This document shows, piece after piece, positions 37,402 to 46,703 of a DNA stretch of 64,000 nt. Under the pieces are notes generated by a model, which made no database searches, was not told where the DNA came from, and saw only the letters and a program-made list of their open reading frames with translations. Origin of the DNA: JAXMEQ01 sp046348225 (GTDB lineage Bacteria; Pseudomonadota; Gammaproteobacteria; Burkholderiales; Burkholderiaceae_C); NCBI GenBank assembly GCA_046348225.1, contig JAXMEQ010000006.1, positions 62,001 through 126,000 of the forward strand, given 5' to 3'. Positions within the stretch are counted from its first letter, which is position 1; each line of letters starts with the position of its first letter. A program made the translations under genes and the position numbers.

Positions 37402-38342
37402 CCCGTGTTCTCGTGCTGGGCGGCACCGGCTTTGTCGGCCGCCATGTCTGTGAAAAGCTGGCCCGCCTGCAATGGCATGCCACCGTGCCCACCCGGCGCC
37501 TGCACAACGCGCGCGAGGTGCTGACGCTGCCGCTGGTGCAGCCGCTGCAGGTGGATGTGCACGACGAGGCCGCGCTCACGCGGCTGGTGGCCGGGCATGA
37601 CGCGGTGGTCAACCTGGTGGCCATCCTGCATGGCAGCGAAGCCGCGTTTGACAAGACCCATGTGCAGCTGCCGCAGAAGCTGGCGCGGGCCTGCACTGCC
37701 ACTGGCGTGCGCCGGCTGGTGCATGTGAGCGCGCTGGGCGCAGCGCTGGACGCGCCGTCGATGTACCAGCGCAGCAAGGCCCGCGGCGAACAGGCCCTGC
37801 ACGCCGCAGGCCTTGACCTGACCCTGCTGCGCCCGAGCGTGATCTATGGCGCCGAAGACCGCTTCCTCAACCTGTTCGCGCGGCTGCAGGGGCTGTTTCC
37901 GTTCATGCCGCTGGCGGGTGCGGACACGCGCTTCCAGCCGGTGTGGGTGGAAGACGTGGCCCAGGCCGTGGTCAACGCGCTGCAACAGCCGGCGAGCGTG
38001 GGCCAGACCTACGAAGCCGTGGGCCCCGATGTGCTGACGCTGCGCGAAATCGTTCAACTGGCGGGTCGGCTGACCGGCAACGAACGCCCGGTGATCGGCC
38101 TGCCCGCCGCCATCGGCAAGCTGCAGGCCCTGCTGATGGAGCTGGCCCCTGGCGAACCACTGATGAGCCGCGACAACATCGCCTCGATGGCGGTGGACAA
38201 CGTGGCCACTGGCCGGCTGCCCGGCCTCGCAGCGCTGGGCATCGCGCCCGCGTCCATCGGCGCGGTGGCGCCGGGCTACCTGGGCGTGCGCGGGCTGCGC
38301 AGCAGCCTCTCCAGCATGCGCAAGACCGCGGGCCGGTTCTAG
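37398..38342 (+). CDS. NAD(P)-binding Rossmann protein, complex I NDUFA9-like
   Basis: A 314-residue atypical short-chain dehydrogenase/epimerase. The nucleotide-binding motif is VLVLGGTGFVGRHV (residues 4-17). Mid-sequence MYQRSKARGEQAL supplies a YxxxK-like dyad, and RPSVIYGAEDRFLN is typical of the complex-I NDUFA9/NAD-epimerase group. Bacterial members are of unsettled function (quinone- or complex-I-associated oxidoreductase). It is co-transcribed with slt (ATGA overlap) and is followed by an intrinsic terminator. Confidence 0.88.
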   Translation: MTRVLVLGGTGFVGRHVCEKLARLQWHATVPTRRLHNAREVLTLPLVQPLQVDVHDEAALTRLVAGHDAVVNLVAILHGSEAAFDKTHVQLPQKLARACTATGVRRLVHVSALGAALDAPSMYQRSKARGEQALHAAGLDLTLLRPSVIYGAEDRFLNLFARLQGLFPFMPLAGADTRFQPVWVEDVAQAVVNALQQPASVGQTYEAVGPDVLTLREIVQLAGRLTGNERPVIGLPAAIGKLQALLMELAPGEPLMSRDNIASMAVDNVATGRLPGLAALGIAPASIGAVAPGYLGVRGLRSSLSSMRKTAGRF

Positions 38343-38375
38343 CGCGGGTCGCGTTGCCGCATCACGGCAAGAACA

Positions 38376-38402
38376 CCCGGACATCAATCCGGGCGTTTTT
38401 TT
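38376..38402 (+). terminator. Rho-independent terminator after the slt operon
   Basis: Stem CCCGGA (38376-38381) and TCCGGG (38388-38393) with a six-base loop, then CG and TTTTTTTT (38395-38402). It lies 34 bases after the NDUFA9-like stop, on the same strand. Confidence 0.88.
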
Positions 38403-38460
38403 GCATCAATGGGTGCAGCAGGCCCGCTTAGCATGCGGCCATCGCAACCGGAGACACCCC

Positions 38461-39144
38461 ATGCTCAAGCTCTACATCGGCAACAAGAACTATTCGTCGT
38501 GGTCCATGCGGCCCTGGGTGCTGCTGCGGCAGGCCGGCATCCCGTTTGAAGAGGTGATGGTGCGGTTTGACTCGTTTGACGGCGACTCCGCCTTCAAGCA
38601 GGCCATTGCCAAAGTCAACCCCACCGGCCGGGTGCCGGTGCTCACCGACGATGGCTTTGCCGTGTGGGACACGCTCGCGATCGCCGAGTACGCGGCCGAG
38701 AAGTTTGCCGACAAGAAGCTCTGGCCGCACGACGCACGGGCCCGCGCGCGGGCCCGCAGCATCTGCGCCGAGATGCATTCGGGCTTTGGTGCCCTGCGCA
38801 GCGCCTGCCCAATGAACATCGAGGCTGCGCTGCCGCAGATCGGTGCGCTGGTCTGGCGCGACAAGCCCGCCGTGCGCGCCGACGTGCAGCGCATCGTGGC
38901 CATGTGGACCGCCCTGCTGGAAGAGCACAAGGGCCCGATGCTGTTTGGCGATTTCAGCATTGCCGACGCCTACTTTGCCCCGGTCTGCATGCGCCTGCGC
39001 ACCTACGCGCTGCCGGTGCCCGGCCACATCACCGACTACATCCGCCGCGTCTGCGCCCTGCCCGGCGTCAAGGCCTGGATCGACGACGCGCTGGCCGAGA
39101 AGGACTTCCTGGACTTCGAGGAACCCTACCGCACGGCGCGCTGA
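38461..39144 (+). CDS. Glutathione S-transferase family protein
   Basis: A 227-residue protein. The N-terminal thioredoxin-like GST domain starts MLKLYIGNKNYSSWSMRPW, with the Ser-Ser-Trp-Ser-x-Arg-Pro active-site region; VNPTGRVPVL and WDTLAIAEY contact glutathione. The C-terminal helical domain has GDFSIADAYFAPV. The substrate is unknown. The ATG at 38461 is chosen as it begins the conserved domain; an in-frame GTG or TTG upstream would lie in the terminator. It is likely co-transcribed with the tautomerase gene 12 bases on. Confidence 0.92.
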   Translation: MLKLYIGNKNYSSWSMRPWVLLRQAGIPFEEVMVRFDSFDGDSAFKQAIAKVNPTGRVPVLTDDGFAVWDTLAIAEYAAEKFADKKLWPHDARARARARSICAEMHSGFGALRSACPMNIEAALPQIGALVWRDKPAVRADVQRIVAMWTALLEEHKGPMLFGDFSIADAYFAPVCMRLRTYALPVPGHITDYIRRVCALPGVKAWIDDALAEKDFLDFEEPYRTAR

Positions 39145-39156
39145 CCGGAGCCCGCC

Positions 39157-39552
39157 ATGCCCACAGTGCTGATTGAAACCCGCCTGCCGCGACCACCGGC
39201 CGACGAAGAAGCCATCATCGACGCCGTGCACGCGGCGCTGGTGGAGGCATTCCGCATTCCCGGCACCGACCGCGAGCTGCGGCTGGTGCAGCACGCGCCC
39301 CACCGCATGACCTGCCCGCCCGACCGCGCGCAGCCCGAGCTGTTCACACTGGTCACGATCGACGCGTTTGCCGGCCGCAGCGTCGACGCCAAACGCGCGC
39401 TGTATGCCGCCATCGTGGCGCGGCTGGCGCCGCTGGGCATCCCGCCCGACCATGTGCTGACGGTGCTGCGCGAGCACCCGCTGGCCAACTGGGGCGTGCG
39501 CGGCGGCCGCGCCGCCTGCGACGTGGACCTGGGCTTCAACGTCAACGTCTGA
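39157..39552 (+). CDS. Tautomerase family protein
   Basis: A 131-residue protein with the catalytic Pro directly after the initiator Met (MPTVLIETRLP), the hallmark of 4-oxalocrotonate tautomerase/MIF-type enzymes. The length is that of the long-chain branch. AVHAALVEAFRIPGTDRE and LFTLVTIDAFAGRS are family-like segments. The substrate is unknown. It follows the GST gene closely and precedes cca by 31 bases. Confidence 0.85.
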   Translation: MPTVLIETRLPRPPADEEAIIDAVHAALVEAFRIPGTDRELRLVQHAPHRMTCPPDRAQPELFTLVTIDAFAGRSVDAKRALYAAIVARLAPLGIPPDHVLTVLREHPLANWGVRGGRAACDVDLGFNVNV

Positions 39553-39583
39553 CGCGTTGCAGGCTGGCCCTAAACTCGGGCCC

Positions 39584-40822
39584 ATGGAAATCTACCGGGT
39601 CGGCGGTGCGGTGCGTGATGCCTTGCTGGGCCTGCCGGTGCGCGACCAGGACTGGGTGGTGGTGGGGGCAACACCCGAAGAACTGATGCTGCAGGGCTAC
39701 CTGCCGGTCGGCAAGGACTTTCCGGTGTTCCTGCACCCGCAGACCCGGGAGGAATACGCGCTGGCGCGCACCGAGCGCAAGACAGCGCGCGGCTACCGCG
39801 GCTTTGCTGTGCATGCCGCCCCCGACGTGACGCTGGAACAGGACCTGGCGCGGCGCGACCTGACCATCAACGCCATCGCCCAGGCCGCAGAGGCCACGGG
39901 CACCGACGGCCTGATCGACCCGCACCACGGCCAGCGCGACCTGCAGGCCAGGGTGCTGCGCCATGTGGGCGAGGCCTTCCGGGAAGACCCGGTGCGCATC
40001 CTGCGGCTGGCCCGCTTTGCCGCGCGCTTTGCCGACTTTTCGGTGGCCCCTGAAACCATGAGCCTGATGCGTCACATGGTGGCCGACGGCGAAGTGGACG
40101 CGCTGGTGGCCGAACGTGTCTGGCAGGAACTCGCGCGCGGGCTGATGGAGCCCAGGCCATCGCGCATGTTCGAGGTGCTGCGCGCGTGCGGCGCACTGGC
40201 CGTGCTGCTGCCCGAGGTGGACCGGCTCTGGGGCGTGCCACAGCGCGCCGACTACCACCCCGAGATTGACACCGGCGTGCACCTGATGATGGTGCTGGAC
40301 ATGGCGGCGCAACTCGGGGCGGCGCTGCCGGTGCGCTTTGCCTGCCTGGGCCACGACCTCGGCAAGGGCACCACGCCGGCCGATGTGCTGCCGCGCCACA
40401 TCGGCCACGAGGAGCGCAGCGCCCGGCTGCTCAAAGGGGTGTGCGAGCGGCTGCGGGTGCCGGTCGAGTGCCGCGAGCTGGCCGACGTGGTGGCCCGCGA
40501 GCACGGCAACATCCACCGCAGCGGTGCCTTTGGTGCTGCCGCGCTGGTGCGCCTGCTGGAACGCTGCGACGCGTTTCGCAAGCCGCAGCGCTTTGCCGAG
40601 GTGCTGCTGGCCTGCGAGTGCGACGCCCGGGGTCGCCTCGGGCTGGCCGACCAGCCCTACCCGCAGCGCCCGCGGCTGCTGGCGGCACTGGCCGCAGCGC
40701 AGGCGGTTGCTACTAATTTAATAGCAGCTCACGCAGCATCCACGGGGGCTACAGGCCCAAAGGTCGGCGAGATGATCCATGCCGCACGGGTTGCGGCGGT
40801 GCAGCAGGCTTTGCCCGACTGA
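39584..40822 (+). CDS. cca: Multifunctional CCA tRNA nucleotidyltransferase with HD domain
   Basis: A 412-residue enzyme that adds and repairs the 3' CCA of tRNAs. The N-terminal nucleotidyltransferase shows GGAVRDALLG and the metal pair D21-x-D23 (RDQDWVVVG). The RRDLTINA and FREDPVRILRLARF blocks follow, then the HD phosphohydrolase domain (HLMMVLDMA, CLGHDLGKG). Near the C-terminus, residues ~376-393 (NLIAAHAASTGATG region) are encoded by a dispersed repeat (copy 7) inserted in frame before the final helix. The start is at the conserved MEIYRVGG. Confidence 0.96.
   Translation: MEIYRVGGAVRDALLGLPVRDQDWVVVGATPEELMLQGYLPVGKDFPVFLHPQTREEYALARTERKTARGYRGFAVHAAPDVTLEQDLARRDLTINAIAQAAEATGTDGLIDPHHGQRDLQARVLRHVGEAFREDPVRILRLARFAARFADFSVAPETMSLMRHMVADGEVDALVAERVWQELARGLMEPRPSRMFEVLRACGALAVLLPEVDRLWGVPQRADYHPEIDTGVHLMMVLDMAAQLGAALPVRFACLGHDLGKGTTPADVLPRHIGHEERSARLLKGVCERLRVPVECRELADVVAREHGNIHRSGAFGAAALVRLLERCDAFRKPQRFAEVLLACECDARGRLGLADQPYPQRPRLLAALAAAQAVATNLIAAHAASTGATGPKVGEMIHAARVAAVQQALPD
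40709..40762 (+). repeat. Dispersed palindromic repeat, copy 7 (inside cca)
   Basis: GCTACTAATTTAATAGC, then AGCTCACGCAGCATC, GGGGGCTACAGGCCC. It is fully translated in frame within the cca 3' end as NLIAAHAASTGATGP. Confidence 0.82.
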
Positions 40823-40882
40823 ACCGGCGGGTTGTTGGCCGGCGGCATGCGGCCATGGGCCTGCCATTTGCGATGATGGGTC

Positions 40883-41287
40883 ATGGCCGTGCAGCGCAAC
40901 TACCTCAACCGCCCCCTCGCCGAAGGCGTGCGCAAAGTGGGTTTCCGCAAGTGGTACGAGCGCGAGCTGCTCTCCAGCCACGCCCACATGGTGCTGGCCT
41001 TGCTGGCCACCGTGGCACTGCTGGCCAGCTTCGAGGCCTTCGGCGGCGGCACGGCGAGCGAGAAGCTCATGGATGTGGCCTTTGTCGTGGTGTGTGCCGC
41101 CATCGGCCTGTGGGCACTGCGCCGCTACCTGTACCTGCTGATGCACGCCGAGCTGGTGGCCAACCAGGCCAGCTGCCCCCAATGCACCGAATACGGCCGC
41201 TTTGACGTGGTCGGCGAGGACCGCCCGCGCCAGCTCACGCGGGTGTGCTGCCGCAAATGTGCGGGCCTCTGGCAGATCGAGGAATAG
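40883..41287 (+). CDS. Small membrane protein with C-terminal zinc-ribbon-like cysteines
   Basis: A 134-residue protein. Two transmembrane segments (MVLALLATVALLASFEAF and VAFVVVCAAIGLWALRRYLY) are followed by a soluble tail with CPQC and CCRKC, spaced about 30 residues apart as in a zinc ribbon. No known family is recognised. It lies between cca and the convergent ROK kinase gene, with its own 60-base leader. Confidence 0.7.
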   Translation: MAVQRNYLNRPLAEGVRKVGFRKWYERELLSSHAHMVLALLATVALLASFEAFGGGTASEKLMDVAFVVVCAAIGLWALRRYLYLLMHAELVANQASCPQCTEYGRFDVVGEDRPRQLTRVCCRKCAGLWQIEE

Positions 41288-41290
41288 GCC

Positions 41291-42232
41291 TCAAACCGTC
41301 AACGCCAAGGCGGCGTAGTCGCCCACCTGCTCGCCCAGGCCGGCCGGCACCAGCAGCGCCCCGGCCGTGAGTGCCGCCAGACGGCCATCGACCTGCGCCT
41401 GCAGCAGCGGCAACAGCAGCACCCTGTGGTGCCAGAACACGCTGCCCCCGAGGCTGATGCGCTGCAGGTCGAGCGTGACCACCAGGTTGTAGAGCATGCG
41501 CCCCAGCACGCGGCACAGCTCGCCCACCTGCGCCAGTGCGGCCGCGTCGCCCGCTTCCGCGCGCGCCAGCACGTCGGCCGGTGGAGCGCCAAAGCGCCGC
41601 GCGATGGCGTTGCCCGCCACCAATGCCTCCACATCGCCGAGGTTGCCGCAGCCACACAGCGCGCCCGTGGTGTCGTCGCTCACCAACATGTGGCCCGCGT
41701 GGCCGGCATTGCCATGCTTGCCGCGCAACACATGGCCGTCCACGCACAGGCCCACGCCAACGCCGGTGCTCCAGGTCACATAGGCGCAATGGTCCTGGCC
41801 CTGCAGCGCGCCCCAGCGGCGCTCGGCCTCCAGCGCGGCGACGCAGTCGTTTTCAATCCGCAGGTGGCGAAAGCGCTGCGCCAGTGGCGCCTCCAGCGGC
41901 AGGGCGGTCCAATCGTTGGGCAGGCCACGCGCGGGGCCGGCGATGCCGCCGCACAGGTTGGGCGCCGCCAGCGCGAGCTGGCCCGCTTCCAGCACGAACG
42001 GCCCGCACGACGAGACGCCCGCCTGCACCACGCTGGCGGGCGCCACGCCGACCGCGGTGCAGGCCTCGTCCACCAGCCGCAGCACCTGCTGTGCCAGCGC
42101 GGTGGGTTCCCCGGTGGTGACGGTGGGTTCGCTGCGCCGGGCCTGCAAGGACGGCAGGCCGTCGGCGCCGGGCGCGTCAGCCGCCAGACTCACCGCCACC
42201 TTGCTGCCGCCGATGTCGATGCAGGCCCGCAT
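41291..42232 (-). CDS. ROK-family sugar kinase
   Basis: A 313-residue protein. It has the N-terminal ATPase phosphate loop CIDIGGSKVAVSL, the catalytic Asp region RIENDCVAALEAE, and the ROK signature area GKHGNAGHAGHM and CGCGNLGDVEAL. The zinc-ligand pattern CxCGxxGCxE lacks its last cysteine (Asp instead). Sugar specificity (glucose, fructose, GlcNAc or other) cannot be read. It ends four bases after the convergent membrane-protein gene. The downstream DUF2905 gene on the same strand lies upstream in transcription. Confidence 0.88.
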   Translation of the reverse strand: MRACIDIGGSKVAVSLAADAPGADGLPSLQARRSEPTVTTGEPTALAQQVLRLVDEACTAVGVAPASVVQAGVSSCGPFVLEAGQLALAAPNLCGGIAGPARGLPNDWTALPLEAPLAQRFRHLRIENDCVAALEAERRWGALQGQDHCAYVTWSTGVGVGLCVDGHVLRGKHGNAGHAGHMLVSDDTTGALCGCGNLGDVEALVAGNAIARRFGAPPADVLARAEAGDAAALAQVGELCRVLGRMLYNLVVTLDLQRISLGGSVFWHHRVLLLPLLQAQVDGRLAALTAGALLVPAGLGEQVGDYAALALTV

Positions 42233-42242
42233 GGCGCGCCGC

Positions 42243-42437
42243 TCAGACCAGCCGCGAAATCAACCCGGCCACCAGGCTCAGCACCACGGTGGACGCCAGC
42301 GGAATGAACCACTCCCGGCCAAACAGCCGGAAGCGGAAGTCCCCGGGCAGCTTGCCCACCCCCAGCTTGCGCAGCAGCGGCGTGAACCAGCTGATGAGGA
42401 TCAGCGCCAGGAAGATGACGATCAGCCAGCGGAACAT
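42243..42437 (-). CDS. DUF2905 small membrane protein
   Basis: A 64-residue protein with two transmembrane segments (LIVIFLALILISWFTPLL and IPLASTVVLSLVAGLI) joined by the conserved loop LGKLPGDFRFR-like (LGVGKLPGDFRFRLFGREW). This is the DUF2905 signature. Function is unknown. It is read through with midA upstream (seven-base gap) and the ROK kinase downstream. Confidence 0.88.
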   Translation of the reverse strand: MFRWLIVIFLALILISWFTPLLRKLGVGKLPGDFRFRLFGREWFIPLASTVVLSLVAGLISRLV

Positions 42438-42444
42438 GCGGCCA

Positions 42445-43536
42445 TCATAGGGTGTGGCTGCGATCGCCCGTGGCAAAGCCCAGCGGTTCCCAGTCGTCGC
42501 TGCGCGACAGCAGCAGCACCTTGAACAGCTCGCCCATCTCATGCTCGTTGACCAGCTTGAGCGCATGGGCGCGCTGCGCCACGCTGGTGGTCTCCAGCAG
42601 GCGTACCAGCCCGCAGTTGAGCAGGAAGCGCGCCTGGGTGGTGTAGCCCAGCGTGGGCCAGCCCGCGTCCTGCGCGGCCAGCGCAATGCCGGTGAAGTTG
42701 ACATGCGCGGTGATGTCTTTCAGCCCCAGGCTGGCCAGCGGGTTACCGTCGGCCCGGTGGGCCTGGTGGCACATCAGGGTGCCCATGTGGCGCTGCGGGT
42801 GGTAGTACTCCGCCTCGGGGAAGCCGTAGTCGATGAACAGCGCCGCCCCCTGCGTCAGCCGGTCGGCCAGGGTGCGCACAAAAGCCTCCGCCTGGGGGTG
42901 GATCTCGGTCAGGTAGTCGTGCGGGCCGTCCACTTCGGTAGGCGGGCGCAGCGGGGTGGGCTGGTCGGCCCACACCAGGCCGTCGTGCCAGGCCACGCCG
43001 CGCTCATGCCAGACGCCGGACACTCGCGCGAGCAGCTTCACCGGCATGGCGTCCAGCACCTCGTTGCCCACCACCACGCCCTGCATGGCCTCGGGCAGCT
43101 CGCTCACCCAGCGCACGCGCTCGCCGTGCGCGGCCAGCGTTTGCTGCTGGCGCGCCCGCAGACTGCCCGACAGGTCCACGATGGTGTAGCGCGTCACGCG
43201 GTCGCCCAGGGCGCCCAGCAGTTGCGCCGCCAGCGCGCCCGAGCCGGCACCAAATTCCCATACCTCGTGAGTGCCGGTGGCGTCCAGCGCCTGCGCCACT
43301 TGCGCGGCCAGCGCCTGGCCGAACAGCGGCGAGAGCTCGGGCGCGGTCACGAAGTCGCTGCCCGACTGCGGCATCCGGCCAAACTTGCGGCTGCTGTTGG
43401 CGTAGTAGCCCAGGCCCGGCGCGTACAGGGCCAGCGCCATGAAGCGGTCGAACGGCAGCCAGCCGCCGGCCTGGGCCATTGCCCGCTGGACCAGCCGGGT
43501 CAGCGCACTCGTTAAACTGGTTGCATCTGTCGTCAC
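42445..43536 (-). CDS. MidA/NDUFAF7-like SAM-dependent methyltransferase
   Basis: A 363-residue protein of the PF02636 family. In mitochondria its homologue NDUFAF7 methylates an arginine of complex I during assembly; bacterial targets are unproven. Motifs: YYANSSRKFGRMPQSGSDFV, the SAM site VWEFGAGSGALA, NEVLDAMPV, and FIDYGFPEAEYYHPQR. A GTG start at 43536 gives the expected length; ATG codons upstream fall in unrelated sequence. It diverges from the folate reductase gene with 18 bases between starts. Confidence 0.9.
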   Translation of the reverse strand: MTTDATSLTSALTRLVQRAMAQAGGWLPFDRFMALALYAPGLGYYANSSRKFGRMPQSGSDFVTAPELSPLFGQALAAQVAQALDATGTHEVWEFGAGSGALAAQLLGALGDRVTRYTIVDLSGSLRARQQQTLAAHGERVRWVSELPEAMQGVVVGNEVLDAMPVKLLARVSGVWHERGVAWHDGLVWADQPTPLRPPTEVDGPHDYLTEIHPQAEAFVRTLADRLTQGAALFIDYGFPEAEYYHPQRHMGTLMCHQAHRADGNPLASLGLKDITAHVNFTGIALAAQDAGWPTLGYTTQARFLLNCGLVRLLETTSVAQRAHALKLVNEHEMGELFKVLLLSRSDDWEPLGFATGDRSHTL

Positions 43537-43554
43537 CCGCAGGATTGTCCCCGA

Positions 43555-44319
43555 ATGTCCCCCACCACCCCCCGCACCGTGCTGGTGACCGGCGCCGCCC
43601 GCCGGCTGGGCCGCGAGATCGCGCTGGCGCTCGCCGCCGGCGGCTGGCGGGTGGCAGTGCACTACCGCGGTTCAGCCGAAGATGCTATGAAAACTGTAGC
43701 GGCCTGCGCAGCATCGACGCCGGGTGCAGCCGCTTTTCAGGCAGACCTGGCCGATGAGTTCGCGGTCCGCGCGCTGCTGCCGCAGGTGGTGACGCAACTG
43801 GGTGCGGTGGACGCCGTGGTCAACAGCGCGTCGGTGTTCGAGCACGACACCGCCGCCAGCTTCAGCTTTGCAGCGCTGGACCGGCACGTGCACACCAACA
43901 CCGGCGGGGCCGTGCTGCTGGCGCAGGCGCTGCACACCCACCTGGCCGCCCGCAGCGCCAGCGGCGCGGTGGTGAACATGCTGGACCAGAAGCTGTGGAA
44001 CCCCAACCCGGATTTCTTCAGTTACACCCTGTCCAAGGCCGCGCTGGAAGCCGCCAACACCCTGATGGCCCAGGCTTTTGCGCCCGTGCTGCGCGTGGTG
44101 GGCGTAGCGCCCGGCCTGACGCTGACCAGCCACATGCTGAGCGACGACAAGTTCGAGGCGCTGCACAAGCTGTCGCCGCTGGGCCGCTCGTCCACGCCGG
44201 CCGACGTGGCCGCCACGGTGAAGTTTGCGCTGGAGAACTCGTCCATCACCGGCACCACCCTGCTGGTGGACGGCGGCCAGCACCTGATGAAATTTGACCG
44301 CGATTTTTCGCTGATGTAA
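43555..44319 (+). CDS. Short-chain dehydrogenase, pteridine/dihydromonapterin reductase-like
   Basis: A 254-residue SDR. The cofactor motif TGAARRLG with the following basic region fits NADPH use, as in PTR1/FolM. NSASVFEHD and YTLSKAA give the catalytic Asn and YxxxK, and PGLTLTSHML follows the active site. It is adjacent to folB (10 bases), supporting a role in tetrahydrofolate or tetrahydromonapterin synthesis. Residues ~44-63 (AMKTVAACAASTPGAAAFQ) coincide with dispersed repeat copy 8. Confidence 0.87.
   Translation: MSPTTPRTVLVTGAARRLGREIALALAAGGWRVAVHYRGSAEDAMKTVAACAASTPGAAAFQADLADEFAVRALLPQVVTQLGAVDAVVNSASVFEHDTAASFSFAALDRHVHTNTGGAVLLAQALHTHLAARSASGAVVNMLDQKLWNPNPDFFSYTLSKAALEAANTLMAQAFAPVLRVVGVAPGLTLTSHMLSDDKFEALHKLSPLGRSSTPADVAATVKFALENSSITGTTLLVDGGQHLMKFDRDFSLM
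43684..43742 (+). repeat. Dispersed palindromic repeat, copy 8 (inside the SDR gene)
   Basis: GCTATGAAAACTGTAGC, GGCCTGCGCAGCATC, GCCGGGTGCAGCC, CTTTTCAGGC. It is the most diverged copy and is entirely translated. Confidence 0.6.
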
Positions 44320-44329
44320 GACCGCTGCC

Positions 44330-44698
44330 ATGCTGACCAAAGGCAACCAGACCCTCACCCTCACCGGCCTGCGCTTCGACGCCAACCTGGGCATTCTGGA
44401 CCACGAGAAAACCAGCCCCCAGCCGATCCAGGTGGACGCCGAGCTGAACCTGGGCACACAGGACCTGCGCCCGCGCGACGACGACATCACCCATGTGCTG
44501 GACTACCGCAAGGTGCGCCAGATCATCATTGACGAATGCACCGCCGAGCATGTGAACCTGCTGGAAAGCCTGATCGGCAAGCTCGCTGCCCGCCTGCTGC
44601 AACTGCCCAGCGTGCTGGGTGTGCGCGTCAAGATTGCCAAGCTGGAAATTTTTGACGACTGTGAAGTGGCGATACGGGTGGAGACGGGACAGTGGTAG
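44330..44698 (+). CDS. folB: Dihydroneopterin aldolase
   Basis: A 122-residue enzyme of folate synthesis that cleaves 7,8-dihydroneopterin to 6-hydroxymethyl-dihydropterin. Family features: LRFDANLGILDHEK at the start, the Tyr of HVLDYRKV, and the Glu of HVNLLESLIGKLA in the active site. The length is typical. It forms a two-gene unit with the pteridine reductase-like SDR. Both point at pterin metabolism. Confidence 0.92.
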   Translation: MLTKGNQTLTLTGLRFDANLGILDHEKTSPQPIQVDAELNLGTQDLRPRDDDITHVLDYRKVRQIIIDECTAEHVNLLESLIGKLAARLLQLPSVLGVRVKIAKLEIFDDCEVAIRVETGQW

Positions 44699-44708
44699 GG
44701 CATTGCCG

Positions 44709-45044
44709 CTACACCGGCAGCCACCGCTGCCAGAAGCGCTGACGAGGCGCCTTCGCGCCCATTTCGCACAGCAAGGCCATAAGCCCTGTCCGACCGTACT
44801 GGCGTGCGGCCTGCAGCGGCGTCAGGCCGTCGAATTCGGAGCGCAGGTTCGGGTCGGCGCCGTGGGCCAGCAGGTGGCGCGCAATGGCGTCATGCCCGTG
44901 GATCAGGCTCGCCACCAGGGGCGTGCACAGGATTTCCGGGTGCTGGTAGTTGGGGTTGACACCTTCACTGATGTGGTGCTGCACCAGCGCCAGGTCGCCC
45001 GACAGGGCGGCCTGGTACAGGTCTTTCCAGTCGCCTGCGGACAT
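44709..45044 (-). CDS. Small ankyrin-repeat protein
   Basis: A 111-residue protein with three ankyrin-type repeats: DLYQAALSGDLALVQHHISE, TPLVASLIHGHDAIARHLLA HGADPN and LTPLQAARQYGRTGLMALLC. The start is the ATG preceded by GGAGG on the minus strand. It is cytoplasmic, probably a protein-binding module. No partner can be named. It converges on folB with 10 bases between stops. Confidence 0.85.
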   Translation of the reverse strand: MSAGDWKDLYQAALSGDLALVQHHISEGVNPNYQHPEILCTPLVASLIHGHDAIARHLLAHGADPNLRSEFDGLTPLQAARQYGRTGLMALLCEMGAKAPRQRFWQRWLPV

Positions 45045-45158
45045 GTCGGGGCCTCCGTCAAGAAACAGCGGCCAATGTAATGCACGGCCCGCGCGTAGAA
45101 CACTGCCCCAAGGGGCAGCAGCAAGGCGGTTTTTCCCTGCCAGTGAGACAATCCACCC

Positions 45159-46091
<933 letters not shown>

Positions 46092-46092
46092 C

Positions 46093-46683
46093 ATGGCGGC
46101 ACGCCTGCTGGCCCTGCTGGCCGCCGCTTTGCTGCTGACGGGCTGCGCCAGCACCTTCCGGCTGGACAACGAGGTGCGCGCCTTCTCGGCCCTGCCCGCC
46201 GTGCCGGCCAACCCGGCGTACCGGTTCGAGCGCCTGCCTTCGCAGCAAAACGAATGGCAGACCCGGGTCGAAGCTTGGGCCGACCCGGCGCTGTTTGCCG
46301 CCGGCCTCAAGCGCGACGACGCCGCGCCGCGCTACAGCGTGCAGGTGTTTGCGCGCGTCCAGCGCGTGCTGTCGCCGTTTGCCGACCCCTGGGACGCCTG
46401 GGGTGGTGGCGTCGGTGTGGGGGTGGGCGTGACGATCGGCTTTGGCTCGGGGTTCATGTCACCGTTTGGCCGCATGGAGCAGCCCTGGTACCGGCGCGAA
46501 GTCAGCGTCATCCTGCGGGAGCTGGCCAGCAACCAGGTGGCCTGGGAAAGCCATGCCGTGGCCGACGGCCCCTGGAGCGACAACGCCGGCGTGCTGCCCG
46601 CCATGTTCAGCGCGGCGATGCAGGGCTTCCCGGCCGCGCCCGCGGGCGTGCGCAAGGTGGTCATTGACGTGCCGGCGCGCTGA
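46093..46683 (+). CDS. DUF4136-like lipoprotein
   Basis: A 196-residue protein with a lipoprotein signal (LLALLAAALLLTGCAS, Cys18 as acylation site). The mature domain is beta-rich, with ARYSVQVFARVQRV-like and glycine-rich (GGGVGVGVGVTIGFGSG) segments seen in DUF4136 proteins. It is expected in the outer membrane or periplasm. Function is unknown. It starts one base after ttcA ends. Confidence 0.78.
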   Translation: MAARLLALLAAALLLTGCASTFRLDNEVRAFSALPAVPANPAYRFERLPSQQNEWQTRVEAWADPALFAAGLKRDDAAPRYSVQVFARVQRVLSPFADPWDAWGGGVGVGVGVTIGFGSGFMSPFGRMEQPWYRREVSVILRELASNQVAWESHAVADGPWSDNAGVLPAMFSAAMQGFPAAPAGVRKVVIDVPAR

Positions 46684-46703
46684 GCATTCCTGAAAGCCAC
46701 CGC

